From Tretioscincus oriximinensis (taxonomy: Eukaryota; Chordata; Lepidosauria; Squamata; Gymnophthalmidae): a DNA stretch of 64,000 nt. A model generated the notes under the pieces. The model worked only from the letters and a program-made list of their open reading frames with translations, was not told the DNA's origin and did not search any database. The stretch is taken from NCBI GenBank assembly GCA_022410635.1, contig JAJVDF010000458.1, positions 32,860-96,859 of the forward strand. Reading direction: 5' to 3'. Positions 1-11,945 of this stretch are shown one piece after another; positions within the stretch are counted from its first letter, which is position 1, and the number at the start of each line of letters is the position of its first letter. A program made the translations under genes and the position numbers.

Positions 1-115
1 CTGGGAGTAGGCCCGGTTGCCTCGTGTGGCTGGCTTCCCGTCCGGGAGGTCCTGAGGCTGTCGGAAGGCTCCTGGAATCTCCGTTCCTGGTCTGGCCGCG
101 TCGGGACTACCGATT

Positions 116-433
116 GGTGGCCGCCAGGGATCGTAGGCCTGAGCTCTCTACAGCTCGCCGTTNCGCTGCTCGTGGAANGGGGCCGGAGGCTGCGCCTTCT
201 TTCACTCCTGGTCCGCCGCGGCTGTAGGTAGCGGCTGCCAGGGATAGTCGGCCTAAGCCCTCCACAGCTCGCCGTTCCGCGGCTCGTGGAACGGGGCCGG
301 AGGCTGCGCCTTCTTCACTCCTGGTTCCGCCGCGGCGGGGCTGTTGGTAGCGGCTGCCAGGGACAGTCGGCCTGAGCTCTCGACAGCTCACCGTTCCGCG
401 TCCGCAGAACGGGGCTGGAGGCTGCGCCTTCTG
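116..433. repeat. GC-rich tandem repeat, three units of about 111-119 bp
   Basis: Units start near 116, 227 and 346. Each begins with a GGT(A/G)GC(G/C)GC-type stretch, contains CAGCTCGCCGTTCCGC or a close variant, and ends near GGAGGCTGCGCCTTCT. The third unit diverges at its end. CpG density is high against an AT-rich background. This could be a small satellite, monomers of a LINE 5' UTR promoter, or a CpG island. I do not recognise the family. The long minus-strand frame across it (107-829) has a periodic translation that follows from the repeat. Confidence 0.8.
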
Positions 434-648
434 TTGGCGGAGGCACGCCGCGCCACGTGGTCGGAGGGATCCGCGGTGCTTTCGGGCTCTCAGAAGACGA
501 AGAGCCGAAAAACCTCCAAAGGGCTCTGTAATCAAAGGAGGGGAGATCCGGACTCCACTTCTCCTTGCCGTGGGACCACCGAACCGACTAGGTAGGGATG
601 CCCAGGCCTCCAATCCTTCCAAAAGTTCCGATAGTAAAATTCCGTTGT

Positions 649-867
649 TTATTCCAAGTAACTCTCCTGCGAGAAAAAGCGACAGAAAGGACTGGGCCTC
701 CCTAGGTGGGCGGGGTGATATACCCCAGGGAGGTACCATTCTGTCGCTTTCNTGCAGGGGGGTTCGATGGAATAACCCATGGTGGAGCCAGGCATCCCTT
801 CCCGGTTCCATCTTCCGTGAATCACACATAGAAAAGCAATTCCAAGCAAAAATAACTGCTTGACCAT
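649..867 (-). other. 72-codon frame with signal-peptide-like N-terminus, unrecognised
   Basis: The ATG at 867 has A at -3 and G at +4. The first 18 residues (MVKQLFLLGIAFLCVIHG) look like a secretion signal: one lysine, a hydrophobic core, small residues at the end. The rest (about 54 residues, one codon ambiguous) is rich in Pro, Tyr and Gly with two cysteines and ends at TAA inside AATAAA (650-655). It matches no family I know. It could be a first exon, a piece of a retroelement, or chance. It overlaps the imperfect hairpin at 678-748. Confidence 0.25.
678..748. repeat. imperfect inverted repeat (hairpin)
   Basis: AGCGACAGAA at 678-687 pairs with TTCTGTCGCT at 739-748. Further in, CCTCCCT at 698-703 pairs with AGGGAGG at 727-733. 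The centre holds a TATA-like TATATAC-type stretch (about 718-723). Confidence 0.7.
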
Positions 868-3542
868 CTTGTCTGTGAGGAATATTTTACTCTGGATAAT
901 TTTCCTTACTTCTGCACATCTGAAATATCTTCAGGCAATCAGGTTTGATTTAGATTTCATGACACGTGCTGCCCCTACAGCATAAAATAAGTTTGTGGTG
1001 CGTCATTAGTGCAAGTACCCTTGAAGAAGAATGTAGGTTTCTGGGATTTGTAGTGTAGGATTCTGATAGGCTTCCTTTAGTTTCCCTTAGTCCCCTCCTT
1101 CTTTTTTCCTCTCTATGTGGTTCTTTGTTCAGTAGCCAGCCAGCCAACAAAGAATCAAGACGCATAAAACAGCATTGTCTTTTTACAAAGCTACAGACCA
1201 GAAGTTAACACCAGAAGTCCAATAAAGAGGCAAGGCAGAATTACCAGAAACCACAGACCAGGAGCTAGGACCTGCAGACTAGGCTTCAATCCACAAGATC
1301 TGTAAGTCATTTTGGAATTGTTTCTGAATAAACCTTGCTTTATTAAGACTCCCTGCTCTGACTTTGTTAAGACTCTCCAGAACATCCAGTTCTATTGGAC
1401 TACTCGTGGATGGGATGGAATATGACACGATAAAGAGCTTAAAGCAAAAGCATTGTCCCTTGGAAATATGCACTCTCAATTCCATGATTACCAAGATGAT
1501 AAAATCCGGAGGAAAGTCTTGGCAGCTACAATACAGGGAAATGTTTAATCTCCTGCCTGCAAACAGTCTTCTCTACAAGTAGTTCTGCTAGACCACAATG
1601 AAAGAATTAAAAGGACTTCATCGGCTCTATCAGATTTCTCATCCACCTGGCAGTAGCTACTGTATTAAGGCAGCTCAGAAATTTCTGCTTCCCAATATAC
1701 GTATATTTACTGTATTGAATTAATTTCTTTAAAGATTTACTGTATATCCTGCTCTTGACCTGAAGGTTCCAGGATAGGTCACAGCAAAGGATAAAATATA
1801 TTTAAAATCATAGTTAAAACAAAGCTCACCCAATTTCTCTCCCTATCTGGCAAGATTCAGGACCTAGGAGTCAAATGGCCTGAAAATCATAAGAGAGGTG
1901 CCTGGCTTTACTCCCATTGAGAAGCTAAAGCCAAAGGTCACCAGAGAGAAGGCCTTCTCACATGCCATAGCCACTCACATTTTAGGGGGAACGAGAACTT
2001 CTTTGATCATTTTGAGGTCTAAGTACAAGTATAGGAAATGGCACTCCTTCAGGTACTTGGGGACCAAGTCATCTGGGGATTTATGTCAATGTCAATACCT
2101 TGAATTGGGCTTGATAGCAAATTGATAACCAATGCGGTTCTTTCAAGATTGCTGTGAGGTGCATCCACTCAAGTACTTTAAGAGTAGCCCTATCTTGAGC
2201 AGATTATAATAGTCCAGAGGTTTCCGGAGCATGGAACACTGTAGCCAAGTTGTCCCAACCCAAGAAAGACTGAAGCTTGTGATGAAGCTGTAGATGAAAG
2301 GAAGAACTTCTAGCCACCATCGCCAACTGAACCTCAAGTGACAACAATGAAACCCAAATGACTCCCAAATTATGTATCCTTAAAATCAACATATTTAACA
2401 GGGAGGTAAGCCAACATACCCAAGTAAAACACCTTTGGGACACAAGTGTGGGCATAAGCTAAAATGTTACTAAGTCTGCATTCTAGTCCTGTATTTTACT
2501 CTCCTTCCTATCACCAGAAAATCCAACCTTTAATGCCATCTAAAAATAGGATTTGAAAACTTGTTTTCTACAGAGAAATGATTTCAGCAAGTAGTGGCCC
2601 GGTGGCTGTGTTTGGATTGTCACTCATGCCTGTGGCAAACCTAACATTGAATTGGATTAAACTTATTCTTCAAGACTGGAGAATACTTAACAATGAATAT
2701 ATGACTAAGGCCGATGAGTAGCAAGTGTTTATTATTGATTTATGTAAGTTGTTTTAGCTATATGTTTTCCTTAGGAACTGAGGAAACCAAAAAACTTCAA
2801 ATGTATCACAACACATTAGAAGGGTAAAAACATGATATATAGTTGCACATTTTTCTCAAATCCAAGTTTTAGCATAGGTTCAATCATAAATTTATTTAAT
2901 ACAGCCTATGGTTATGTTTTCCTGTGTAATGATCTTTGTAATTGCCTAGAACTCTTTTTTATGAGTCCACCGTATTGTAAATGGATTTTTAAAAGCTTTT
3001 GTGTGTGTTCTTACATTTACTGTAGTTCGTTAATGCATATCTCATTCCATTATTTCGTCTTCACACACTTTGGTCCTTTTGTTGCTCCAGATTTCTATTT
3101 ATCTTATCTCACAATGTACTTCTTTTTTGTTTTCAAAACTATCATTGCTCAAAGGGAGGGGGGTGTTCTGCTACAACATTAGAGAATTTTGCAATCTCAT
3201 TATGGCAAAATATGTTCTTCTCATCCTTGTCTATTCATCCTGGAACAAGCAGTTCCCTAGTATGCTTTATCTGAATAAGAGTACAGTAGCTCTATCCTGG
3301 TCCAGAACCATTCCCAGAGGTCTCTAGCTCAGATTAGTTGCAGACATGTCCAATAAGGTCTACAATTATTCCAAATGGTCCTCTTCTGACTCAGTTTTTA
3401 AAGTGCTTCTGCAACAGAACCATAACAAGAAAAAGCACCACAGCCTCAACTTTGAAGTTTAGTCCACCTCAGTCTATGATTTAGCAATTTTCTGGAGTTA
3501 GCTACCTATGAATGTATTACTAATCTCGATGCCTTGCCCTAT
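868..3542. other. no gene seen; possible old repeat at about 1890-2340
   Basis: This is AT-rich sequence without convincing coding frames. About 1890-2340 resembles a common, old amniote interspersed repeat (phrases such as CTTGAATTGGGC and ATAATAGTCCAGAGG), but I cannot name it with confidence. The remainder shows nothing recognisable. Confidence 0.4.
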
Positions 3543-3775
3543 CATAACATAAGAGGAGTGTGGCTGAATTGGGGGCAGAGCCCATCTAGTTCAGCATTCT
3601 GTCTCACAGTGGCCCACCAATTGCACCTGGGCACTCTCAAGCAGAAGGCAAATTTTTCACCTATTCCCAACTTCCTGTAAATGGCATTTCAGGAATACTG
3701 CCTGTTGCTCCATCCTGGAAGCAATAGGATCACCACTTTTGCACATGCATGGTCACCATTTTATGCCTGGCGACC
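3543..3775 (-). mobile_element. CR1 LINE 3' fragment
   Basis: A diverged copy of the CR1 3' end in reverse orientation. Diagnostic pieces are AGAGCCCATCTAGTTCAGC, CAGTGGCCCACCA and CTGCCTGTTGCTCCATCCTGG. It is heavily 5'-truncated and has no coding capacity left. Confidence 0.85.
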
Positions 3776-5017
3776 AATCCTAGATATCAAGACATCACCT
3801 TTTCTGTAAAATTCACGGTGGGAGTTATTCCCACAATAATATTATTTCAGGATATCAATCCATTTATCTAAGGAAATGTTAGGATTGCCACAGGCATGAG
3901 AGGGAATCCGAACATAACCACTGAACAAACCTAGAATTTTCATCACAGTATTCTGGGTAGGATTCTACAAATTGGCAAATCTATGCATCTGGCAGATCAC
4001 ACCAAGAGCCAATGCTGGGTTCTTGCTGCCCCTAGCTATCTGGAAAGAGCTGTCAAAGTATTTTTTTCTCACTCACGTTAAAACATATCTGGTTTTCTCC
4101 CATTTAATGGTGAGGATGGAGACCTAATAGGTGTGATCACTGGGCTTTTCTGATTCTCATATGGCTCATAAATATGCTCTTTGGATCCTTGCACTATCTC
4201 TGCCCACATGTTTCTCTTCTCTGGTTTGCTTGAAAACATGAAACTGTCATATATTTCAGTGATTTGCTTTCCAGCTTTCAGTTTAGATTACAATGAATAG
4301 CTTCCCTTACATAAGAAGAGAGTGAACATAACGTTGTAGATTTTTGCCTTGTGACATTCAGCTGGATGGATTGTAGCACAAATCAAATAAGGTGCACTTG
4401 CCAAGAGGAACATCCAACATTACAAAATACACACTCCTCTGAGACAGAGCTGTTTGAACAGCTGCCTTCATTTATCTGGCTGTTCTACTGCACTAGGATT
4501 TATGGTAAAATGCATGGAAGCTCCCATGCACTCAAGAGCATGTGCATGCAACCACAGCAAGTGAATTGTTGGAATAAAACAGAATGGCATGTTGACAAAA
4601 GAATAATGTAAGAACAATACCATAATGTTGCAACACCAGGACTCGAAAACCAAAGCACACCAGGTAGAGAACCCAATTTCAGTGTTTGATAAGGGCCACC
4701 GTTTGCCCATCAAATTTTATTTTTGTTCCAGCTTTATTTATTTATTTATTTACACTTCTCTTTCACTCCATACCCAAAAATATAGCAGTGCTTTTGTGGA
4801 GGAGGGAATATTTAGTTCAGTGTACAGTGTAGGTACCTGGCACACCTCAGAGAATTCCACAACTTGGGGGCTATCATAGAGAAAGCTCTCCAATGTGTCC
4901 ACAGACCCTTGATGAGTGAAGGAGGTGGGACTGTCAGGAGATCTTAGAAGATCTTAGGACATGGGCAGGTATGAATAGGAGGAGGTTTCTTCATTACATT
5001 TAGAGTTCTTTATTACC
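3776..5017. other. no gene seen
   Basis: AT-rich sequence. A short ATTT run at about 4736-4750 resembles a SINE or L2 tail in reverse. Nothing else is recognisable. Confidence 0.5.
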
Positions 5018-5275
5018 TATTTATTTATTTATTTATTTGTACTTATATCCCGCCCTATACCTGAAGGTCTCAGGGTGGCCAACCATAAGGAGGCACACAT
5101 AGCTTTTGTTGCTTTCTGCACAACAGACATCCTGTGAAGTAGGTAGGGCTGAGAGAGTTCTAAAGAACTGTGACTGGCCCAAGGTCACCCAGCCGGCTTT
5201 CATGAAGGAGTGGGGAATCGAACCGGGAGACTACCAGATAAGAGTCCAACACTCTACACCAAACTGGCTCTTTGT
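5018..5275 (-). mobile_element. tRNA-derived CORE-type SINE (family A)
   Basis: Read on the minus strand it has a tRNA-like head (GTTCGATTCCCCACTCC, B box), a middle part with GGTGAC-CTTGGGCCAGTCAC as in CORE-SINEs, and a tail shared with L2 (CCCTGAGACCTTCAGGTATAG) ending in (AAAT)n. The TTTA run at 5018-5038 is the reverse of that tail. It is nearly full length. Confidence 0.88.
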
Positions 5276-6211
5276 AATTATTTATGTAATTGCTGGGACC
5301 AAAACCAATTGTGGCTATTTCTGCATTGATTCTTATTCTGGATTATGGGTAATTTCACACAAGCTAATAAACTAGACCAGCAAGGAATTTTCCTTCCATG
5401 CAAAGGAGCAGTTAAAGGAAGATGCTGCTTGGGGCGATTCTAGTATACTTCTTTATCCAGTAGACTGGCTGGTACAAAACTGTCCTTTATCACAGAACAG
5501 TGCTCTGTGTACCAAACGCTAGCACAAATTATAGCCAGTTCCATCTGGCACCTGCACTAGTATGAGGATAGCAGGTCCTATTTGGGGTTATAATCTGGAA
5601 AAGAATCCAGTACAAAAATAGTTCAAGATTCAGCTTTGCCAGTTTCAACAAATACCTAGCATGGATTGAACCATTTCCTAACTTCTTTCTGGTTTGTGTG
5701 AGGTCACAGCGGCAGACTTAGCTGGGTGGGAACCAAACAGAGAAGAAAAGAAATAATGTGGTTACAGGAACAGCTTTCTTTCCCACCTCCAAACTTTTCC
5801 TCAAGTAAAAGCAATCCAGTAACTGAATGGCGAGGTAAAATGGGGATGAGCGGCTAACGCATTTTTTAAAGCATTTTTAAAGCAGGGCAAACGTAGCCTG
5901 GAACCTAGCCTGGGACTTGGTGAAGAAGATGTCTTCTCTGGTAATTTTAAACAGCTTCACGCCACTAGTCTCTTTGGTTTTTCTTCACCTTCATACAGTT
6001 CTTCAGAGGGAGGGAGAATGGGAAGATAACCATTGGTCAGGGGTCTGTGCTGAAATGAGAAGCGTGGAGACTACACTGGCAGCCCATAACATACTGTCTC
6101 ACACAATGGTCTCTCATTGCTTTGAGGCATCAAAAGCAGAATATATAAAAATGAAATCTTCACTTGCTTTTGACTATTATCTTGCCTGGAAGAAGGAAAA
6201 GGAGAAAAGGT
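5276..6211. other. no gene seen
   Basis: No recognisable coding or RNA gene. The stretch at about 5540-5620 resembles a repeat seen again near 53610-53680 (tracts such as GATGGCAGGTCC and GGATATAATCTAG), probably an uncharacterised MITE. Confidence 0.4.
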
Positions 6212-6420
6212 AGTTTTTTATTCCGCTTTTCTCAACCCGGAGGGAATCAAAGTAGCTTACATAACCTTCTGTTTTCTCTTTACAACAGTCACTTTGTGAA
6301 GTAGATGGGGCTGAGAGAGCTACAAATAACTATGGCTAGCCCAGGGTCACCCAGCTGGCTTTTGTGGAGAAGTGCAGAATCGAACCTGGAGACTTCAAGA
6401 TTAAGAAGCAGACTGGGTCT
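6212..6420 (-). mobile_element. tRNA/CORE SINE with poly-T-type tail variant
   Basis: Reverse orientation. The head (AATCGAACCTGGAGAC is the reverse B box) and the CORE part (CAGGGTCACCCAGCTGGC) match family A. The tail (CCGCTTTTCTCAACCC) instead matches family B at 38.8 and 60.4 kb, so this copy is a head/tail mosaic. Confidence 0.8.
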
Positions 6421-8999
6421 CTGGATCTGCAGAAAGGAAAATATTCCAACCACCGGAAATGGGTGGGTGTGCTCCTTGGAATGCTCAATAGCGTGGAGTC
6501 CCAAACTGTGGCTTCAAACTGGCTCAATGTAACTATTTTTTTAAATGTAGCTTATGGTATCACAATACACCATGGTCCAGGTGTCATACAAGCAGGTGGG
6601 ACTGAAGATGCACATTAGGCAAATGTGTCAGGATCTTTAGAAAGATCACTATGGAAGGTGTGCTTATCTGGATATCTGCAGTGCTACTGTCATGGAATTA
6701 ATGCTCAAAGTATCATATTGCCACCATGTTACTACAAGTAGTGTTTTTCCTTGCGATCAAAGATAGTTGGTCAAAATCTCTGGAGATTTCATGCCAGTTG
6801 ATGAAATGGTATCATTTCTCAACATGATATTTACCTGTCTGGCACCACACCATCTTGCATAATAGATACCTTCACTTCTTCCATACTTTCTTGGCCTGTT
6901 CCATTCCCAGTCTGTGGCTGATAATTGTGGACTCCGTTTTGACCTTGGTCAAGTTTCCTCACTAGAGTCTTTAAACACACAAACTAGGATGATTATGAGA
7001 GAACCCAGCTAGCAAGGGATGACAGCTGTCTCCTCTTTTTACATGCCTCCCGCCCATCCCCAGTTCTAGCTGTCACAATCAGGTCATCCATCCATAAAGC
7101 CAGAGTGCTTATTATTTATTTATCCTTTTTATAACCTGTCCTTCTTCCAAAAGCATAAAGGATATCATTATAAATTCAAAGCGATGATAAAAACATGGGC
7201 AATGAAGGATATCTCACTGGAAAGTGAAGTCATTTAAATTTGTTTCCTGTTCATTACTTGTTATTGCTTCTCCATGAAAAAAATGAACAATCACAGTTAA
7301 AAGTCCCAAACTAAGAATACAGTGTGAGAGCTACATCCATAGCAAACCTATATCCATCTTCGAGTCAAGAAGAGAAGATTCCACAACCACCTTTCTTCAC
7401 TGGCTCGTACACGATACTCTGCTCAGGGGCCATGAAAACAGCACGTGGCCACACAATTTTCTATTTGGAGTAAATGGAAAACTAATGTGGCCAGCACACA
7501 GTGCCTGTTTTTCCCCTAATGAGAATGCAGACCTGTAGAGCTTTAAGAAGTCCTGCTCTAGGAAAAAGCAGCAATCTGCAAGGGCTGTGCCCATCATTCT
7601 TAAACCGTTTCTGTCTGGCACAGACTATCCCATTATTCCAGCCTATCCCAGTTGCTGGAAATGAAGTTCAGGTCCAGCTCTCATAAATCTCAAAAGCTGC
7701 AATCCCCAACTGGGGCCATTTTGAAGGCAACTTGGGAAATAATGCACTACTTCCACATCATGGCCTGGTTTATGGGGCCAATAGGGCCCTTTGTGGTCCA
7801 GTATACTGTATCAAGTATTTTATTCAGGTCAGACAGAGGAATGTGCTCTAGGACTGTTTTGACACCGTATCTTACTCGAAGATTTCATCCAGAAGTGAAG
7901 TGTCCCAAGGGGTACGATTTCTGCTCGCTGTTTCGCCATGCAGAAGGCAGAGGCTGAAACCTTTCTGTGAGCCAGTGTACCAGCCTGTGGAAAATGGCCT
8001 TAGGCTCTGCTCCTTGAAAGGCAATGAGGGAGATATGCAGATGTTACAGCATGCTCCAAAATTTAAGCATACAGATTTACAGCTAATACCTAACAAAAGT
8101 CACGGAGGAATAATCAACTAATTAAATAGTGGCTCTGACCTTAGGACCTACAGAAACTAACTGGCTACACATGGTAAATGAGAACATATGACATGGCATC
8201 TCTAGCCCATCTTCCTTCAAGCCAACCTGTTTGAACAAAATCTTATCTATGCCCATGACCACCCATCACTATTTAACCCTCCCTCAAGAAGGCATAAAAG
8301 GGGATGGGACTTCAGGCTGATTTGGACTTTGGAACGTGCAGGCTACATCTCTGCCACTGCTATTATGGACCTTAAAAGTAGNGAAAGAGTTTAGGGAGTG
8401 GAGGTAACAACAAGGCAGGGGTCGAGGTAGTTGTGTGCATGTGAATTGGCAGGGCTTGGAAAAATCACCAGGATGGGAGAGGGAACCACAAATTAGTTTC
8501 ACTAGCCTCTTCCCATAAGCCCCTAGCAATTCCCCTTATTCCTGGTGCTTTCCTACTAATTCTCCCTGCCCAACACCATCATCACTGCTGCCATAAAGTC
8601 TTGGTGGTTAATTGTTCCAGAGTATGGGTCCCTGTAGTTTGAGGGTGGTAGGCTGAGGGACTAGCAAAGGGCACCAGGGCTAGAGTGAAAACCTGGAGGG
8701 GGTATCATGAGGACAGGAACTAATGGGATGAATGTTCCACTCTAGTGGCACTCCCTTGCCCTGTTGACTCCCCCTCCTACAACCCCAAACTCTGCACTGC
8801 CATTATCCCCACTGCTGGAGCTCTTACCATACTTTTAAGATGGGAGAGGGTCTGTGATATCAGCTGTGCCTTCCAAGATGAAANCGGTCTCAGTCCCACC
8901 TCTTTAAGTCCGTTTTGAGGAAGAGTTAAATAGTGGTATATGATTGCCATGAGTGAGGGCATGTAAGTGTACTCCTGGAGATGGCATTCTAATTAATTC
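6421..8999. other. no gene seen
   Basis: About 2.6 kb of AT-rich sequence without a supportable gene, RNA or repeat. Open frames of up to about 100 codons show no family resemblance and look like chance. Confidence 0.5.
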
Positions 9000-9309
9000 C
9001 TTTTATTAGTTTTCCTGCAGCAGAATGAGGCAGATAGATTTTTTTTAAAAAAAATTCCAACAAAGATAACAAAGCAACAAAAACAAAACATTAAACACAT
9101 ACAAAATCAACAAAACAAAAACAAATAAGAGACACGTCATCTATAGTATTTGTTCATATCCTCATATCAATCTTAGCCTTATCTCTCCCTTTCTCCCCCC
9201 TTATGGTATTACATTTTTAACCTTTACTATATTTCACTCTATTTCTTAAGCATATTTATTTGCTCATATAGTTCTACTTTTCTAAATTCAATTTAATAAC
9301 TTCTTCTAG

Positions 9310-9369
<60 letters not shown>

Positions 9370-9985
9370 GTAAAAGACCGTTTCCCCTTGAAGAAATCTT
9401 TTCATTATTTTAATAAATCAAACTGCATTTGCTCTGTTACATAAAAATGCCATTTACCAATTGTCCATTCATTTCCATTTTTCCAACCATAAGCNAGTAC
9501 TGATTGCGCTGTGATTAGTAGATGCCTTACTAGGTATGTATCCTGTCTTGGTATTTTTACAAATTGACAAATTTAAATATCAAACAACATTCCGGTGACC
9601 AATTGATCTGCAACCCCAATATAATTTCTATTTATAGTAGTATTTTTACCCAGAAGTTCTTAACTAAACTGCAGTCCCACCACAGATGTATGTAGTTCCC
9701 TCACATCACTTGGCAGTGCCAGCACATTGGGTAAAAACCCTGGTATTACATATGCTAACTGGGTTGCTGTTCTATACCATGTATGGATCAATTTTGTTAT
9801 CACCTCTTTTCTCCCATAGCTAGAATCTTCATTTATCAATTGTATATTATTTCTAATTTCCTCCTGCTCTACGTTTATAGCCATTGTCCATACTCCATTT
9901 AAACTGCTTACTGTATCTATTTCATGTCCCACCATCATTTTATATAAAGATCCTACAACTATGAAGCACATATTAGATCTTAGAT
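9000..9985 (-). mobile_element. L1 LINE 3' fragment, decayed
   Basis: Minus-strand translation of 9971-9660 resembles the C-terminal part of L1 ORF2 (KLIHTWYRTATQLAYVIP, compare the usual L1 pattern W-Y-x-T-P-x-x-L). Further 3' the frame is broken by stops, and the element ends in an A-rich (T-rich on plus) region near 9040. An (ATT)n microsatellite has expanded inside it. Confidence 0.65.
9311..9369. repeat. (ATT)n microsatellite
   Basis: About 19 uninterrupted ATT units lie inside the L1 3' region. Confidence 0.97.
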
Positions 9986-10764
9986 AAAACTTTTATCATT
10001 ATTGTACTGGGAAGAACATATGTACAGCGTATTTTAAAGTATAAACAGTGTAGTCTGCAGCCTAATAAAAGAAAACTTGAGAACATCAACTCGTCCTTCA
10101 CTGAGGGATAAGTTCCCTTGCCTGGCAAACACAGGTATTGTTATCTAGCAAGATACAGAGGAAATGCATGTTTTTAAATCTTTGGGGATCTGATCCAACT
10201 GGATTCTGAGAATTATGCTTGACTGTTGATATCCAGTGGAAGTCTGAGTTCTCCATTGAGTAATATTTCTGAATGTATTTAAAGATTTCTTTGTTGCATA
10301 GATCTCTTTAAGGTCTCTTTCCTTTGTTCTCCCTTCTGAAGTTCTGTGTGAGTGAGCAGAACAACTGCGTTTTATCCTGTTTTGCGTCGCTGAGCTATTG
10401 ACAAGAACAACTAATCCCCTACCCATTCCTTTTTCCCTTTAAAGACCCTTCCCCCCTGTTTTTCCCCCTTAGCAAGGGCTGATGTGTAAAGGCTTCAAAA
10501 GTGATAGTGAGCCTTTAGGACTTGGGGTACAGAAGGACAGTTTTGTAGGAAAATCCTGTTTACTGTAAGGGAAGCATAATTTACTAAGCTTTACTAACTT
10601 CTCTTCCATGCACATTAAACCTGCTTCGCTATTTCCTTGAACCTATTATGTAGATTACTTCTCCCCAACTTTGTTCTTCTCGCCTTCCCCATTGGAGAAA
10701 ATTTAGATGCCTGGTTACTGCTGCTTGCATTCCTAATGGAAGTTAAATCGATTACTTGAGCTAT
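9986..10764. other. no gene seen
   Basis: No supportable features. The minus frame at 10426-10145 (93 codons) has no recognisable family. Confidence 0.5.
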
Positions 10765-11945
10765 AGAACATAAGAACATAAGAACATAAGAAGAGCCATA
10801 CTGGATCAGGCCACAGCCCATCAAGTCCAGCATTCTGTGTCACACAGAGGCCCACCAGATGCACCTGGGCAGTCCGAACAGAGGAAANNNNNNNNNNNNN
10901 NNNNNNNNNNNNNNNNNNNNNNNNNNNNNNNNNNNNNNNNNNNNNNNNNNNNNNNNNNNNNNNNNNNNNNNNNNNNNNNNNNNNNNNNNNNNNNNNNNNN
11001 NNNNNNNNNNNNNNNNNNNNNNNNNNNNNNNNNNNNNNNNNNNNNNNNNNNNNNNNNNNNNNNNNNNNNNNNNNNNNNNNNNNNNNNNNNNNNNNNNNNN
11101 NNNNNNNNNNNNNNNNNNNNNNNNNNNNNNNNNNNNNNNNNNNNNNNNNNNNNNNNNNNNNNNNNNNNNNNNNNNNNNNNNNNNNNNNNNNNNNNNNNNN
11201 NNNNNNNNNNNNNNNNNNNNNNNNNNNNNNNNNNNNNNNNNNNNNNNNNNNNNNNNNNNNNNNNNNNNNNNNNNNNNNNNNNNNNNNNNNNNNNNNNNNN
11301 NNNNNNNNNNNNNNNNNNNNNNNNNNNNNNNNNNNNNNNNNNNNNNNNNNNNNNNNNNNNNNNNNNNNNNNNNNNNNNNNNNNNNNNNNNNNNNNNNCCA
11401 AATGTGGCCTCACCACAGATTTATAAAGAGGCAAAACAACATTTGCTGACTTATTTTCGATTCCTTTCCTAATTATCCCCAACATGGAATTTGCCTTTTT
11501 TGCNGCTGCTGCACACTGGGTTGACATTTTCATTGAATTGTCCACTAACACCCCAAGATCCTTTTCTTGCTCGGTCACAGAAAGCTTGGTTCCCATCAGG
11601 TGGTAGGAGTAGTTTGGGTTCTTTGCCCCAATATGCATGACCCTGCACTTGCTTAAGTTGAAGTGCATTTGCCACTTGATGCCCACTCACCCGATTTCAA
11701 TAAATCACTCTGGAGTGCCTTNCAATCATTTTCAGTTTTCACTACCCTGAACAGTTTAGTGTCGTCAGCAAACTTGGCTACTTCACTATTTACCTCGGCA
11801 TCCAGATAATTTATAAATATATTGAAAAGCAAGGGTCCCAGTACAGATCCCTGGGGTACCCCACTTCTTACCTCTTTCCACTCACTGTCCATTTAATACT
11901 ACCCTCTGTTTTCTATCTTTTAGCCAATTTCCAATGCTCTTTCTA
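10765..11945 (-). mobile_element. CR1 LINE 3' end, interrupted by an assembly gap
   Basis: The 3' end lies at the left with about three units of the octamer AAGAACAT, then the conserved CR1 3' UTR. Right of the gap, minus-strand translation gives reverse transcriptase text: [18 protein letters not shown] (RT block before the catalytic box), then [10 protein letters not shown] with the catalytic FADD, then QMHFNLSKCRVMHIG. The frame shifts near 11685. The copy is 5'-truncated near 11945. It is the same subfamily as the copies at 13831 and 17024. Confidence 0.93.
10888..11397. other. assembly gap (510 N)
   Basis: A run of N inside the CR1 copy. By comparison with the CR1 copy at 17024-17845, the missing piece should be about 533 bp (17190-17722 equivalent), so the gap is probably all CR1. 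Confidence 0.95.

Noticed and set aside
649..755. An endogenous retrovirus LTR on the minus strand (TATA-like text, AATAAA)
   Set aside because: No TG...CA ends, duplication, primer-binding site or retroviral coding text could be found nearby.
107..829. 240-codon minus frame
   Set aside because: Its C-terminal half is the periodic translation of the tandem repeat; no domain is recognisable.
10733..11686. Long frames of up to 317 codons at this locus and around 55466-56325
   Set aside because: Most codons are N from assembly gaps; only the CR1 pieces at the edges are real.
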